From Thermoleophilales bacterium (GTDB lineage: Bacteria > Actinomycetota > Thermoleophilia > Solirubrobacterales > 70-9), in NCBI GenBank assembly GCA_020636895.1, contig JACJWZ010000002.1, forward strand, positions 868,001-932,000: 64,000 nucleotides of DNA, read 5' to 3'. Shown here piece after piece: positions 1 through 8,308 of this stretch (within the stretch, counting starts at the first letter, position 1; each line of letters begins with the position of its first letter). The translations under genes were made by a program, and so were the position numbers. The notes below the pieces were generated by a model. The model was not told where the DNA came from. It ran no database searches and saw only the letters and a program-made list of their open reading frames with translations.

Positions 1-23
1 ACGAGGAGCAGGACCTCGGTCAT
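1..23 (-). CDS. Start of a divergent gene cut by the window edge (partial)
   Basis: Only about seven codons are visible. On the minus strand an ATG is preceded, 7-8 nt away, by a Shine-Dalgarno-like GGGAGG, and the frame reads MTEVLLL to the edge. It would be transcribed away from the decarboxylase. No function can be assigned. The call rests on the ribosome binding site and on the divergent spacing alone. Confidence 0.3.
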
Positions 24-202
24 GGGGAGGCCTCCCGACGCGGCAGGATGCTCATGCGCCCCGGCTCACGGTGGAGCGCTGCGCTGGACCCCAGCCCGTC
101 AGGGCGGGGACCGGTACTTCGAGGAGGGTCGTCATTCACGGGCGACGTCGCGCAGGCTAGCAGCGCCGGGGGGCGGCGTCGGCGCCACTGCACGAGGGGT
201 AC

Positions 203-208
203 TACCGT
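203..208 (+). promoter_or_regulatory. -10 hexamer TACCGT, leaderless-type
   Basis: TACCGT ends 6 nt before the ATG of the decarboxylase gene, so transcription would begin at or next to the start codon. No convincing -35 box is visible. Confidence 0.4.
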
Positions 209-214
209 GACCGC

Positions 215-1684
215 ATGGACCAGGACGAGACCCCTTATCTCGACGCGCTCGTCGATCTCGCCGAACGCGAGGTCGGGCGCTTCCACATCCCCGGTCACAA
301 GGGCGGGCGTGGGGCCGATGCGCGCTGGCGCAAGGCCGTCGGCGATCTGGCGCTCGCGCTCGACTTCCCGGCCGGGACCGAGGACCTCGACATCGGCCCC
401 GACCCGCTCAACACGCCCTTCCAACAGGCGCAGCGGCTCGCCGCCGAGGCCTGGGGCGCGCGGCGCTCGTGGTTCCTCGTCAACGGCGCCTCGGGCGGCA
501 ACCATGCGATCTGCATGGCGCTGGCGCACCTCGGCGAGGTCGCGATCGTTCAACGCAACGTCCACTCGTCGGTCATCGACGGGCTCGTCCTCAGCGGCCT
601 GAAGCCGCGGTTCGTCGCCCCGGCCGTCGACGACGACCTCGGCATCGCCAACTGCATGACCGTCGAGGCGCTCGAGCGGGCGCTGGACGAGGACCCGCTC
701 CCGGTCGCCGTCTTCGTCGTCTCCCCCACCTACTTCGGCGCGGTCGCCGACGTCGCGGCGCTCGCCGAGGCCGCCCACGCCCGCAACGTCCCGCTCGTCG
801 TCGACGAGTCCTGGGGCGCCCACCTCGCCTTCTCCGACGAGCTCCCCGCCAACGCGCTCGCCTGCGGCGCCGACGTCGTCCTCAACTCCGTCCACAAGCT
901 CGGCGGCAGCCTCACCCAGTCGGCGATCCTCCACCTCGGGACCGAGCGCATCGACGGCCGCATCGTCGACCGCTCGGTGACGCTGGTCGAGACGACGAGC
1001 CCGAGCGCGCTTCTGACCGCCTCGCTCGACGCCGCCCGCCGCCACAACGTGGTCGACGGCCACGAGCTTCTCTCGGAGACGATCGCCTCGCTCAAGGGCC
1101 TGCGCCGCGCCGTCGTCGCGATCGACGGCCTCGACGTCCTCGACGAGGAGATCGCTGAGGCGCCGAGCGTCTTCGCCTGGGACCCGCTGCGGCTGTCGGT
1201 CGACGTGCGCGGGACCGGCGCGACGGGCAACGAGATAGCGCGTCACCTGCGCCTCCAGCACGACATCTGGCTCGAGCTCTACGCCGAGAACGTGATCGTC
1301 GCCGTCTTCGGGATTGGAGAGGAGGTGGCGGAGACCGGCAAGCGCCTGATCGGCGGACTGCGCGACGCGGTCGAGCAGCTGAGCCGGCCGGTCCACGGCG
1401 AGCGCGCTCCCTTCGCACCGCCTCCGCCCTGGGGCCCGACCGTGATGACGCCGCGCGCCGCCTTCCTCGGCGATCAGGAGGTCGTGCCGTTCAGCGAGTC
1501 CACGGGCAGGATCGCGGCGGAATCGCTGGCGGCCTACCCCCCCGGCGTTCCCAACGTCCTCCCCGGCGAACGGCTGAGCGACGAGACGATCGACTTCATC
1601 GAGGACTCGCTCGCGCACGGCGGCCAGGTGCGGGGAGCCAGCGACCGGACCCTGCGAACCGTCAGAGTGGTCGTCGAGGAGTGA
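215..1684 (+). CDS. Orn/Lys/Arg decarboxylase-family PLP enzyme
   Basis: A fold-type I pyridoxal-phosphate enzyme of the family that decarboxylates arginine, lysine or ornithine to agmatine, cadaverine or putrescine. The N-terminus has the family motif FHIPGHKGG (about residues 25-33). VNGASGGNHA binds the cofactor phosphate, and SVHKLGGSLTQSA carries the Schiff-base lysine, K228. At 489 residues it matches the shorter single-domain decarboxylases rather than the 700-residue inducible enzymes. The ATG follows a TACCGT hexamer by 6 nt. The stop is 1 nt before the next gene's GTG, an amidinotransferase-fold enzyme, so the two are surely cotranscribed, which favours an arginine/agmatine substrate. 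Substrate choice is inference; the family call is firm. Confidence 0.88.
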   Translation: MDQDETPYLDALVDLAEREVGRFHIPGHKGGRGADARWRKAVGDLALALDFPAGTEDLDIGPDPLNTPFQQAQRLAAEAWGARRSWFLVNGASGGNHAICMALAHLGEVAIVQRNVHSSVIDGLVLSGLKPRFVAPAVDDDLGIANCMTVEALERALDEDPLPVAVFVVSPTYFGAVADVAALAEAAHARNVPLVVDESWGAHLAFSDELPANALACGADVVLNSVHKLGGSLTQSAILHLGTERIDGRIVDRSVTLVETTSPSALLTASLDAARRHNVVDGHELLSETIASLKGLRRAVVAIDGLDVLDEEIAEAPSVFAWDPLRLSVDVRGTGATGNEIARHLRLQHDIWLELYAENVIVAVFGIGEEVAETGKRLIGGLRDAVEQLSRPVHGERAPFAPPPPWGPTVMTPRAAFLGDQEVVPFSESTGRIAAESLAAYPPGVPNVLPGERLSDETIDFIEDSLAHGGQVRGASDRTLRTVRVVVEE

Positions 1685-1685
1685 T

Positions 1686-2588
1686 GTGGACGTGAGCGCA
1701 ACCGAGAAGATCCCGGGCACCGAATCGATCGAGTGGGGCAGTGACTCCGAGTACGGGCTGCTGCGAGATGTCCTGCTCTGCCCGCCGGACAACTTCCGCT
1801 GGCTTCCGACGAGCGTGATCAGCAAGGGGACCCTCGAGAGCGGCCGCAGCTACGACGCCGAGCTCGCCGCCGCCCAGCACCGCGAGATGGTCCAGGCCTA
1901 CGACCAGGCGGGCGTCCAGGTCCACCTGCTCGAGCCCGACCCCGCCCTCCCCTACCAGGTGTTCGCGCGCGACTCGAGCGTCGCGACGCCCGCCGGGCCG
2001 ATCGTCACCCAGCTCGCGCAGCCCTGGCGCCGCGGCGAATACGCCCCGGTGATCCGCTTCTGCCAAGAGGCCGGCATCCCGATCCACCGGATGGCCACCG
2101 CCGGGACGCTCGAGGGCGGCGACGTCGTCATCGTCGAGCCCGGCAAGCTCCTGATCGGCAACGGCGAGGAGCGCACCGACACCAAGGCCGCCGCCCAGCT
2201 CGGCGTCTGGTTCGAAGAGCTCGGATGGGAGGTCCGGATCGAGCCGATCCCCTCCCACTTCGTCCACATCGACGTGCTCGTCTCGATCCTCGCGCCGAAG
2301 CTCGCCGCGGTCTGCACAGAGGTCGCCTCGACCGGCCTCGTCGCCTGGCTCCACGACGCCGGCTTCGAGATCCTCGACGTCTCCGTCGCCGATGCCTTCG
2401 GGCTCGGCGTCAACGCGATCTCGCTCGGCGAGGACCGCGTGATCTCGACGAAGCGCTCCGAGCGGCTCAACGAGCAGCTTCGCGCGCTCGGCCTCACCGT
2501 CTTCGACCCCGACCTCGAGATGTTCACGCTCGGAGGCGGCGGTGCCCACTGCCTCGCGCAGCCGCTGCGGCGTGAGCGCGTCGGTTAG
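1686..2588 (+). CDS. Amidinotransferase/dimethylarginine-dimethylaminohydrolase-like enzyme
   Basis: A 300-residue single-domain protein of the guanidino-group-modifying (GME) superfamily, which includes arginine deiminase, DDAH and glycine amidinotransferase. Visible landmarks are FARDSS near residue 94, LEGGDV near residue 140, HFVHIDV with the catalytic-type His near residue 195, and the terminal GGGGAHCLAQPL with the nucleophilic Cys at residue 289. DDAH enzymes are about 255-285 residues and arginine deiminases about 400, so the size favours a DDAH-like hydrolase. It starts with GTG one base after the upstream decarboxylase stop. The pairing suggests guanidino-compound turnover. The exact substrate (arginine, methylarginine, agmatine) cannot be read from sequence. 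Confidence 0.82.
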   Translation: MDVSATEKIPGTESIEWGSDSEYGLLRDVLLCPPDNFRWLPTSVISKGTLESGRSYDAELAAAQHREMVQAYDQAGVQVHLLEPDPALPYQVFARDSSVATPAGPIVTQLAQPWRRGEYAPVIRFCQEAGIPIHRMATAGTLEGGDVVIVEPGKLLIGNGEERTDTKAAAQLGVWFEELGWEVRIEPIPSHFVHIDVLVSILAPKLAAVCTEVASTGLVAWLHDAGFEILDVSVADAFGLGVNAISLGEDRVISTKRSERLNEQLRALGLTVFDPDLEMFTLGGGGAHCLAQPLRRERVG

Positions 2589-2600
2589 ATGTCGGTTGGA

Positions 2601-2668
2601 TGACCGCGCATCCTCTGCTTCGCGTCCGGTGCGCGTGACCGCGCATCCTCTGCTTCGCGTCCGGTGCG
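2601..2668. repeat. 35-bp period tandem duplication
   Basis: A 33-base block (first copy 2601-2633) recurs exactly at 2636-2668, two bases apart. The block begins TGACCGCGCATCC and ends CGTCCGGTGCG. It fills the gap between the amidinotransferase-like gene and the M20 hydrolase and covers the most upstream candidate GTG of the latter. Confidence 0.9.
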
Positions 2669-2678
2669 TGTGAGCCCG

Positions 2679-3938
2679 ATGGACGCGCCCCGGATCGACG
2701 CGGCGCAGGTGATCGCCGACCTCCGGGAACTGGCGCGCCTGACCGGGGACGAGCGCGGGGCCCAGCGCCTCTGCTTCGGCGAGACCTGGCGCGAGGCGCG
2801 GGCGTTCCTGCGCTCGCGGCTGGCCGACATCGGGATCGAAGGGAGCGACGTCGAGGTGGATGCCGCCGGGAACCTGATCGCACGGCTCCCCGGGGCCGAC
2901 CGGGGGGCGCCCGCGCTCGCAGTCGGCTCCCACATCGACTCCGTCCCCGACGGCGGCTGGCTCGACGGCGCGCTCGGGGTGATGGCGGCGCTCGGGGTCC
3001 TGCGCGCGTGGTCGCAGGCCGGCTCCCCTCCCCCGCGCGACATCGTCCTCATCGACTTCGCCGACGAGGAGGGTGCGCGCTTCGGCCGCAGCCTCTTCGG
3101 GAGCTCGGCGATGGCCGGGCATCTCGATCCCGCCGAGGTCGCAGGCGCGAGGGACGCGGCCGGGACCACCATCGAGGAAGCTCTCGCTGAGAACGACCTC
3201 AGCCTCGAGGGCGCCGCGCGTGCGCACGAGGACGGCCTGCTCGACACGCTCGGCGCCTACCTCGAGCTGCACATCGAGCAGGGCCCCGCGCTCGAGGCGG
3301 AGGGGATCAGCTGCTCGGCCGTGTCCGGATGCGCGGGGGTCGAGAGGCATCGCCTCACCTTCCGCGGCCAGGCCTCCCACGCCGGGACGACGCCGATGGA
3401 CCTCCGCCGAGATGCCGGCCTAGCCGCCGCCGAGACCGCGCTCGCGGTGGAGCGAGTGGCGCGAGCCCACCACGGGGTCGGAACGACGGGGACACTCGAC
3501 CTCGAGCCCGGCGTGATCACCGCCCTCGCGGGGCGCGCCGAGCTGGGAGTCGACCTCCGCCACGCCGAGGCCGAGCCGCTCGCCGACATGATCTCCGAGG
3601 CGCTGACCGCGGCCGCGACGATCGCCGACGAACGGCGTTGCGTGTTCGGTGGCGAGCCGGTGTGGCGAATCGCCCCGACGCGCTTCGACGATCAGCTCGT
3701 CGCTCGCGCGGCAGCCGTCGTCGCGACGGCGGGCGGACGCGCGGAGCCGATGGTCAGCGGCGCCCTCCACGATGCGGCCGAGGTCGCCTCGCGCGTTCCC
3801 GTCGCGATGATCTTCGTGGCGTCGCGGGACGGCATCAGCCACGCGGCCGAGGAGGACAGCAGCGAGGCCGACCTGACCGCGGGGGTCGAGGCGTTCGGTG
3901 CGCTCGCCGCCGAGGTGCTGGGGCGGGCTCCCGGCTAG
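2679..3938 (+). CDS. M20-family Zn amidohydrolase (allantoate / N-carbamoyl-L-amino acid hydrolase type)
   Basis: A dinuclear-zinc peptidase-fold enzyme that hydrolyses a carbamoyl or ureido amide. GSHIDSVPDGGWLDGALG has the first ligand His (about H85) and the bridging Asp of this subfamily. FADEEGARFG supplies the Glu pair, LHIEQGPALE the next ligand region, and GALHDAA near the C-terminus the last His. In-frame GTGs occur at 2664 and 2670, but both lie in or against the tandem duplication, so I chose the ATG; there is no clear Shine-Dalgarno for any of the three. Length about 419 fits the family (400-420). Following decarboxylase and amidinotransferase-like genes it may act on a carbamoylated product, which is inference. 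Its stop overlaps the convergent lipoprotein gene by 4 nt. Confidence 0.82.
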   Translation: MDAPRIDAAQVIADLRELARLTGDERGAQRLCFGETWREARAFLRSRLADIGIEGSDVEVDAAGNLIARLPGADRGAPALAVGSHIDSVPDGGWLDGALGVMAALGVLRAWSQAGSPPPRDIVLIDFADEEGARFGRSLFGSSAMAGHLDPAEVAGARDAAGTTIEEALAENDLSLEGAARAHEDGLLDTLGAYLELHIEQGPALEAEGISCSAVSGCAGVERHRLTFRGQASHAGTTPMDLRRDAGLAAAETALAVERVARAHHGVGTTGTLDLEPGVITALAGRAELGVDLRHAEAEPLADMISEALTAAATIADERRCVFGGEPVWRIAPTRFDDQLVARAAAVVATAGGRAEPMVSGALHDAAEVASRVPVAMIFVASRDGISHAAEEDSSEADLTAGVEAFGALAAEVLGRAPG

Positions 3939-5062
3939 CAGGCGTCCGGGATCTGCTGCTGCAGCTCCTTCAGCTTCTGCGGGGTGGCGGACGCACCCAC
4001 CGCGGCGAGGGGATCGCCGCCGAGTGGTCCGGCCAGCGCGCTCCGTAACGCGAGATCGAAGACCCTCCCGACAGGGTCCTTCGCCGGCGGCTCGAATGTC
4101 GCCCGGACCCAGCTCGAGCCCCCCGCCTCGCCGTCGGCCATCTGCGCCGGGCCGAGCTCGTCCTCGTAGGCGCGGTTGGTAACGGGGTCGACGCCGCCGT
4201 CGTTGAAGCTCGCGTCCATGCAGGCGGCGACGTCGTCGAGCGACTCGCCGGGCGCGCCGACCGCGCAGACGACCTCGGGCACGACGTCGCTCTCGTCCGG
4301 CTCGCTGATTCCGACCGCCTGCAATGCCACCGCGTCCGCGGCGGCACCGTCCTGCGGCTCGTCGACCTGCGCGGCGAGCGCCTCAGGACCGAGGCAGTCA
4401 GCGGTGGCCGCGATCCCGTCGACGTCGGCCAGGGGATCGCCCTCGCGCCCGAGCGCGGCCGCAACCGGGGCCTCGTAGGCGCCGATCGCGAGATCCTCGC
4501 CCTCGGTGCCGACCCGGTTGATCCCGATCAGAGCGCCGCTCGCGTCCGCGTTGCCGGGATCGAGACCGACCGAGCCCTCCTCGCCGGAGGCCAGGAACTC
4601 CCCCTCATCCTCGAAGCCGAGATCGGCGAACGCCTCGCGGGCCGCGTCGGTATCGACCCCCTCGTACAGCGTCGCCCGCTTGGGGGCTACGCCGAGCCCG
4701 AGCGTCCGCTCGCCCGCCACCGGGTTGAAGCCGAAGTCGACCGCGAAGTACTGCGTGGCGATCTGATCGCCGAAGGCGTAGCCGACCGGGACCTGCCAGC
4801 GCTCGTCGCCGACCGCGTCCTCGGCGCTCTCGCTCAGCCCCGCGGCTTCGCGGAGCCGCGCCGTATCCGCCCACTGAACCGAGACCGCCTCGCCCGGCGG
4901 AATCGAGACACCCTCGACCGCCGCCGCGAACGGCGCGCTCGAGTCGTCATCCGCGCCACCTGAGGTGGAATCCGAGCCGCCGCACGCCGCGGCGAGCAGC
5001 GTCAGGAGCAGCACTCCGGTCGCAGTTACCGCTTCGAAGTACCTGCGCCCGGGCATCGGCAT
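3935..5062 (-). CDS. Secreted lipoprotein of unknown function
   Basis: The N-terminus is a classic lipoprotein signal: positive MPGRR, a hydrophobic stretch, then the lipobox LAAAC at about residues 23-27, followed by a Gly/Ser/Asp linker. The mature 350 residues are acidic, Ala-rich and soluble, with several cysteines and no domain I recognise. Repeated phrases of the type GEEGSVGLDPGN look like extracellular fold rather than low complexity. Two ATGs sit 6 nt apart (5062 and 5056). The outer one has a TAACGT -10 six bases upstream, consistent with a leaderless message. It is divergent from the permease at 5096 and might be a surface partner of it, with no proof. Confidence 0.75.
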   Translation of the reverse strand: MPMPGRRYFEAVTATGVLLLTLLAAACGGSDSTSGGADDDSSAPFAAAVEGVSIPPGEAVSVQWADTARLREAAGLSESAEDAVGDERWQVPVGYAFGDQIATQYFAVDFGFNPVAGERTLGLGVAPKRATLYEGVDTDAAREAFADLGFEDEGEFLASGEEGSVGLDPGNADASGALIGINRVGTEGEDLAIGAYEAPVAAALGREGDPLADVDGIAATADCLGPEALAAQVDEPQDGAAADAVALQAVGISEPDESDVVPEVVCAVGAPGESLDDVAACMDASFNDGGVDPVTNRAYEDELGPAQMADGEAGGSSWVRATFEPPAKDPVGRVFDLALRSALAGPLGGDPLAAVGASATPQKLKELQQQIPDAC

Positions 5063-5068
5063 ACCCGG

Positions 5069-5078
5069 ACGTTACCCT
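5069..5078. promoter_or_regulatory. Overlapping divergent -10 hexamers
   Basis: On the minus strand TAACGT (5069-5074) lies 6 nt from the lipoprotein ATG. On the plus strand TACCCT (5073-5078) lies 17 nt from the permease GTG. The two hexamers share two base pairs, so both genes appear to be fired from one melted -10 region. Confidence 0.45.
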
Positions 5079-5095
5079 CGAGGCGGGAGGCAGAC

Positions 5096-6481
5096 GTGGA
5101 GCAGGAGACCATTCCGGCGGAGACCACTGGGCAGCGGGACGAATCCGCGGGGGAGGAGGAAACCAAGCTCGCGCGCAACGTCGGACCCGTCCTGCTGCTG
5201 CTCTTCGTCGTCGGCGACATCCTCGGCGGCGGCATCTACACGCTGGCGGGCGCCGTCGGCGCTGAGGTCGGCGGGGCGATCTGGCTCGCTTTCCTGACCG
5301 CGTTCGTGGTCGCGCTCCTCACCGCCTGCTCCTACGCCGAGCTCGTCTCGAAGTACCCGCGCGCGGCCGGCGCGGCGCTCTACGTCAACAAGGCTTTCGA
5401 CATCCCCTTCCTGACCTTCATGATCGCCTTCGCGGTCATGGCGTCGGGCATCACCTCGGCGAGCACGCTCGCCCGAGGGTTCGGCGGCGACGCGCTCTCG
5501 GCGTTCGTCGACATCAAGGTGATCCCGGTCGCGATCGCGTTCATGCTGGTCATCGCCCTGATCAACGCCCGCGGTATCGCCGAGTCGGTCCGGGCCAACG
5601 CGGTGCTCACGTGCATCGAGGTCGGCGGCCTGCTCCTCGTCATCGTCATCGGGCTCGCGGCCTTCGGCGAGCCCGCATCGGACTTCGGCCGCAACCTCGA
5701 GTTCAAGGAGGGGGTCGGCCCGATCTTCGCGATCCTCTCCGGCGCCGGGCTCGCCTTCTACGCCCTGATCGGCTTCGAGGACTCGGTGAACATCGCGGAG
5801 GAGACCGAGAGGCCGAGCCGGAACTACCCGCGGATCCTCTTCGGTGGGCTCGCCATCGCAGGTCTCCTGTACACGGCGGTGCTGCTCGTCAGCTCGACGG
5901 TCATCCCAACCGGGGAGCTGGCCAAGTCGAGCGCCCCGCTCGTCCTCGTCGGCGAGACCGGCCCGCTCGGCGTCGACCCGAAGGTCTTCTCGGCGATCAC
6001 GCTCTTCGCGCTCGCCAACGGCGCGCTGATCAACATGATCATGGCCTCACGGCTCGTCTACGGGATGTCCGAGGAGGGGATCGCGCCGGGGTTCTTCGGC
6101 CGCGTCCTTCCCGGTCGCAAGACACCGATCACCGCGATCGCCTTCACGACGCTGCTCGGGCTGATCCTCGTCTCCACCGGGGATCTCGCGAGCCTCGCCG
6201 ACACGACGGTGATGCTCCTGCTGATCGCGTTCACCGCCGTCAACATCTCCGTTCTCGTCCTGCGCCGGGATCCGGTCGACCACGATCACTTCACCGCGCC
6301 GGTGTTCGCACCCCTCGTCGGCATAGCCGCGTCCATCTACCTGATCGCGGAGAACGAGGCGGAGGTGTTCGTGCGGGCCGGGCTGCTGCTGTTGCTCGGC
6401 CTCGCCTTCTGGCTCGTCGCCTACGCCGGCGGTCACCGCCCCGGCAAGGGCAAGACCGAGCGGGCGACGGGCGCCCCATAA
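5096..6481 (+). CDS. APC-superfamily amino acid permease
   Basis: An integral membrane transporter of the amino acid-polyamine-organocation superfamily. TM1 reads VGDILGGGIYTLAGAVG, the broken helix with the GxG(I/V)xxL substrate-backbone signature. A further eleven or so hydrophobic segments follow to about residue 440, ending in a short basic cytoplasmic tail. The AEETERPSRNYPR loop after TM6 is typical of APC/AAT carriers. The GTG start is supported by GGGAGG about 7 nt upstream. Length 461 is standard. The following gene is an enolase-superfamily enzyme, and the preceding cluster handles basic amino acids, so uptake of an amino acid or amine is likely. Specificity is not readable. Confidence 0.88.
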   Translation: MEQETIPAETTGQRDESAGEEETKLARNVGPVLLLLFVVGDILGGGIYTLAGAVGAEVGGAIWLAFLTAFVVALLTACSYAELVSKYPRAAGAALYVNKAFDIPFLTFMIAFAVMASGITSASTLARGFGGDALSAFVDIKVIPVAIAFMLVIALINARGIAESVRANAVLTCIEVGGLLLVIVIGLAAFGEPASDFGRNLEFKEGVGPIFAILSGAGLAFYALIGFEDSVNIAEETERPSRNYPRILFGGLAIAGLLYTAVLLVSSTVIPTGELAKSSAPLVLVGETGPLGVDPKVFSAITLFALANGALINMIMASRLVYGMSEEGIAPGFFGRVLPGRKTPITAIAFTTLLGLILVSTGDLASLADTTVMLLLIAFTAVNISVLVLRRDPVDHDHFTAPVFAPLVGIAASIYLIAENEAEVFVRAGLLLLLGLAFWLVAYAGGHRPGKGKTERATGAP

Positions 6482-6554
6482 GCTGCCCCAGATCTCGCGG
6501 CGGCCCTTTGTGGTGGCCCCCGTGGCGGACGACGAGACGAAGGAGCTGAACCGG

Positions 6555-7619
6555 ATGAGCAACTGGGACACGCTGGCGGGGCTGGCGCTGACGATCGACG
6601 GCTACGGGCTCAGCGACCACGACCGCGACTACGGGAGCTTCACCCGGCCCTCCACCGTCGTCCACCTGCGCGGCGGCGGCGAGGAGGGGATCGGGGAGGA
6701 CGTCGTCTACGACACGCTCGACCAGATCGCCCACCGTGACAACGGCACCCCGCTCGACTTCAGCGACGTCTCGACGCTCGGGGACTTCTGCGCGCAGATC
6801 GCCGAGACCGACCTGTTCCCGCTTGCAGCACCGGGGATGGAGGCCTCGCGCCACTATCGCCGCTGGGCGTACGAGAGCGCCGCGCTCGACCTGGCGCTGC
6901 GGCAGGCGGGCACCTCGCTTCACGAGGTCCTCGGCCGTGACCCCAAGCCGCTCAACTTCATCTGCTCGACGCGGCTGACGACCTTCGACAGCGAGGAGGG
7001 CTCCTCGGTCGAGCCGGTCACCAAGCGCCTCGCGAGGTACCCGACGCTCGAGTTCAAGCTCGACCCCGAGAACGACTGGACCGCGGAGCTGATCGCCGAG
7101 ATCGAGGGGCTGGCGCCCGTCCGCGTGCTTGATCTCAAGGGTCATTACAAGGGGACGCCCGTGGACGTCGACACCGATCCCGAGCTGTACGCCGCGGTGG
7201 CCGAGGCGTTCCCGGAGGCGTACCTCGAGGACCCCGACGTCAACGACGAGACGCGGCCCATCCTCGAACCCATGCGCGACCGCTGCACCTGGGACGCGCC
7301 GCTGCACTCGCTCGACGACATCAAGGGCCTCGAGTGGAAGCCGAAGGCGATCAACTCGAAGCCCTCACGCTTCGGCTCGATCGAGGAGGTGCTGTCGGTC
7401 TACGACTACTGCGCGGCCGAGGGCATCGCCGTCTACAGCGGCGGGCAGGGCGAGGTCGAGTGCGGCCGCGGCCAGATCCAGTACCTGGCTTCGCTCTTCC
7501 ACGCCGACACGCCCAACGACTGCGCGCCCTCCGGCTACAACGACCCGAGCGTCCCCGAGGGCCTGCCGACCGCACCGATGGACCCGGTCCCGAGCGAGAC
7601 CGGGTTCCGCTGGGGCTAG
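6555..7619 (+). CDS. Enolase-superfamily enzyme
   Basis: A 354-residue protein with the capping-domain plus barrel pattern of the muconate-lactonizing/mandelate-racemase groups. RRWAYESAALDLALRQAG is the typical end of the capping domain. LEFKLDPEND holds the KxK-like region, VLDLKGHYKG and AYLEDPDVND give the acidic metal-ligand strands, and KPKAINSKPSRFGS the distal Lys strand. The C-terminal YSGGQGEVECGRGQIQYLA resembles the GGxxE end-strand. Upstream GTGs in frame (6510, 6513, 6522) are possible, but AAGGAG at 6540-6545 sits 9 nt before this ATG and decides the start. Reaction unknown. It lies 73 nt behind the permease and may act on its substrate. Confidence 0.72.
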   Translation: MSNWDTLAGLALTIDGYGLSDHDRDYGSFTRPSTVVHLRGGGEEGIGEDVVYDTLDQIAHRDNGTPLDFSDVSTLGDFCAQIAETDLFPLAAPGMEASRHYRRWAYESAALDLALRQAGTSLHEVLGRDPKPLNFICSTRLTTFDSEEGSSVEPVTKRLARYPTLEFKLDPENDWTAELIAEIEGLAPVRVLDLKGHYKGTPVDVDTDPELYAAVAEAFPEAYLEDPDVNDETRPILEPMRDRCTWDAPLHSLDDIKGLEWKPKAINSKPSRFGSIEEVLSVYDYCAAEGIAVYSGGQGEVECGRGQIQYLASLFHADTPNDCAPSGYNDPSVPEGLPTAPMDPVPSETGFRWG

Positions 7620-7635
7620 TTGACCGCGGCGCCGT

Positions 7636-7687
7636 CGCCGAACGTCGATTTCACCCCCTCATAGCCCCGAGCGGTGAACGTTCGGCG
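7636..7687. repeat. Dispersed palindrome family A, copy 1
   Basis: Ten-base perfect inverted arms, CGCCGAACGT and ACGTTCGGCG, flank a core containing CCTCATAGCCCCGAGCGG. Nearly the same 50 bases recur at 26228 and a diverged version at 44161. The copy lies between the enolase-family gene and ferritin. Confidence 0.85.
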
Positions 7688-7739
7688 CTGTCGATACGAG
7701 GCCGCCGCCTCTTCGGGCAGCCGAATCCGGACTTTCCAC

Positions 7740-7745
7740 TACGGT
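7740..7745 (+). promoter_or_regulatory. -10 hexamer TACGGT upstream of ferritin
   Basis: TACGGT lies 29 nt before the ferritin ATG. A strong Shine-Dalgarno CGGAGGT follows, 4-5 nt ahead of the start, so this message would carry a leader. Confidence 0.4.
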
Positions 7746-7774
7746 CGTGAGCGCAACCCGAGACCGGAGGTCAG

Positions 7775-8308
7775 ATGAGCGACACCAGCTTCGCCGAGGC
7801 GCTGAACGAGCAGATCGGCAACGAGTTCGCCGCCCACCAGCAGTACGTGGCGATCGCCGTCCACTACGACGGGGAGACGCTGCCGCAGCTGGCCGCGTTC
7901 TTCTACCGCCAGGCTGTCGAGGAACGCAACCACGCGATGATGCTCACCCAGTACATGATGGACGCCGACCTCGAGGTGAGCACCCCGGGCGTCGAGGCGC
8001 CGCAGAGCCGCTTCGACGACATCGTCGCCCCGGTCGAGCTGGCGCTCGCCCAGGAGAAGCGCGTCACCGAGCAGATCAGCGCACTCGCCGCGAAGGCGCG
8101 GGACGCCGGCGACTACCAGGGCGAGCAGTTCATGCAGTGGTTCATCAAGGAGCAGACCGAGGAGGTCTCGACGATGTCCGATCTGCTGCGCATCGTCGAG
8201 CGCGCCAAGGACAGCCCGCTGCTGATCGAGGAGTACCTCGCCCGGGAGAGCCTCGGCGACGGGGGCAACGACCCGACCGCGCCCGCGGCCGCGGGCGGCG
8301 CGCTTTGA
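7775..8308 (+). CDS. Ferritin (non-haem, FtnA-like)
   Basis: A four-helix-bundle iron-storage protein that oxidises Fe(II) and stores Fe(III) in a 24-mer shell. The ferroxidase ligands are visible: the first-helix Glu in NEQIGNEFAAHQQY, and EERNHAMML giving the ExxH of helix B. QFMQWFIKEQTEE forms the helix D part of the centre. The last 15 residues are an Ala/Gly-rich tail. At 177 residues it has the usual length. The ATG has a good ribosome binding site. The gene's TGA overlaps the TTG start of a Tat-exported flavoenzyme, so the two are translationally coupled. The link of an iron store with a flavin amine oxidase is unusual. Confidence 0.9.
   Translation: MSDTSFAEALNEQIGNEFAAHQQYVAIAVHYDGETLPQLAAFFYRQAVEERNHAMMLTQYMMDADLEVSTPGVEAPQSRFDDIVAPVELALAQEKRVTEQISALAAKARDAGDYQGEQFMQWFIKEQTEEVSTMSDLLRIVERAKDSPLLIEEYLARESLGDGGNDPTAPAAAGGAL

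Noticed and set aside
20..3380. Two long minus-strand frames over the first three genes
   Set aside because: Composition is dominated by Arg, Asp, Val and Gly with no domains, and they oppose genes with intact active-site motifs.
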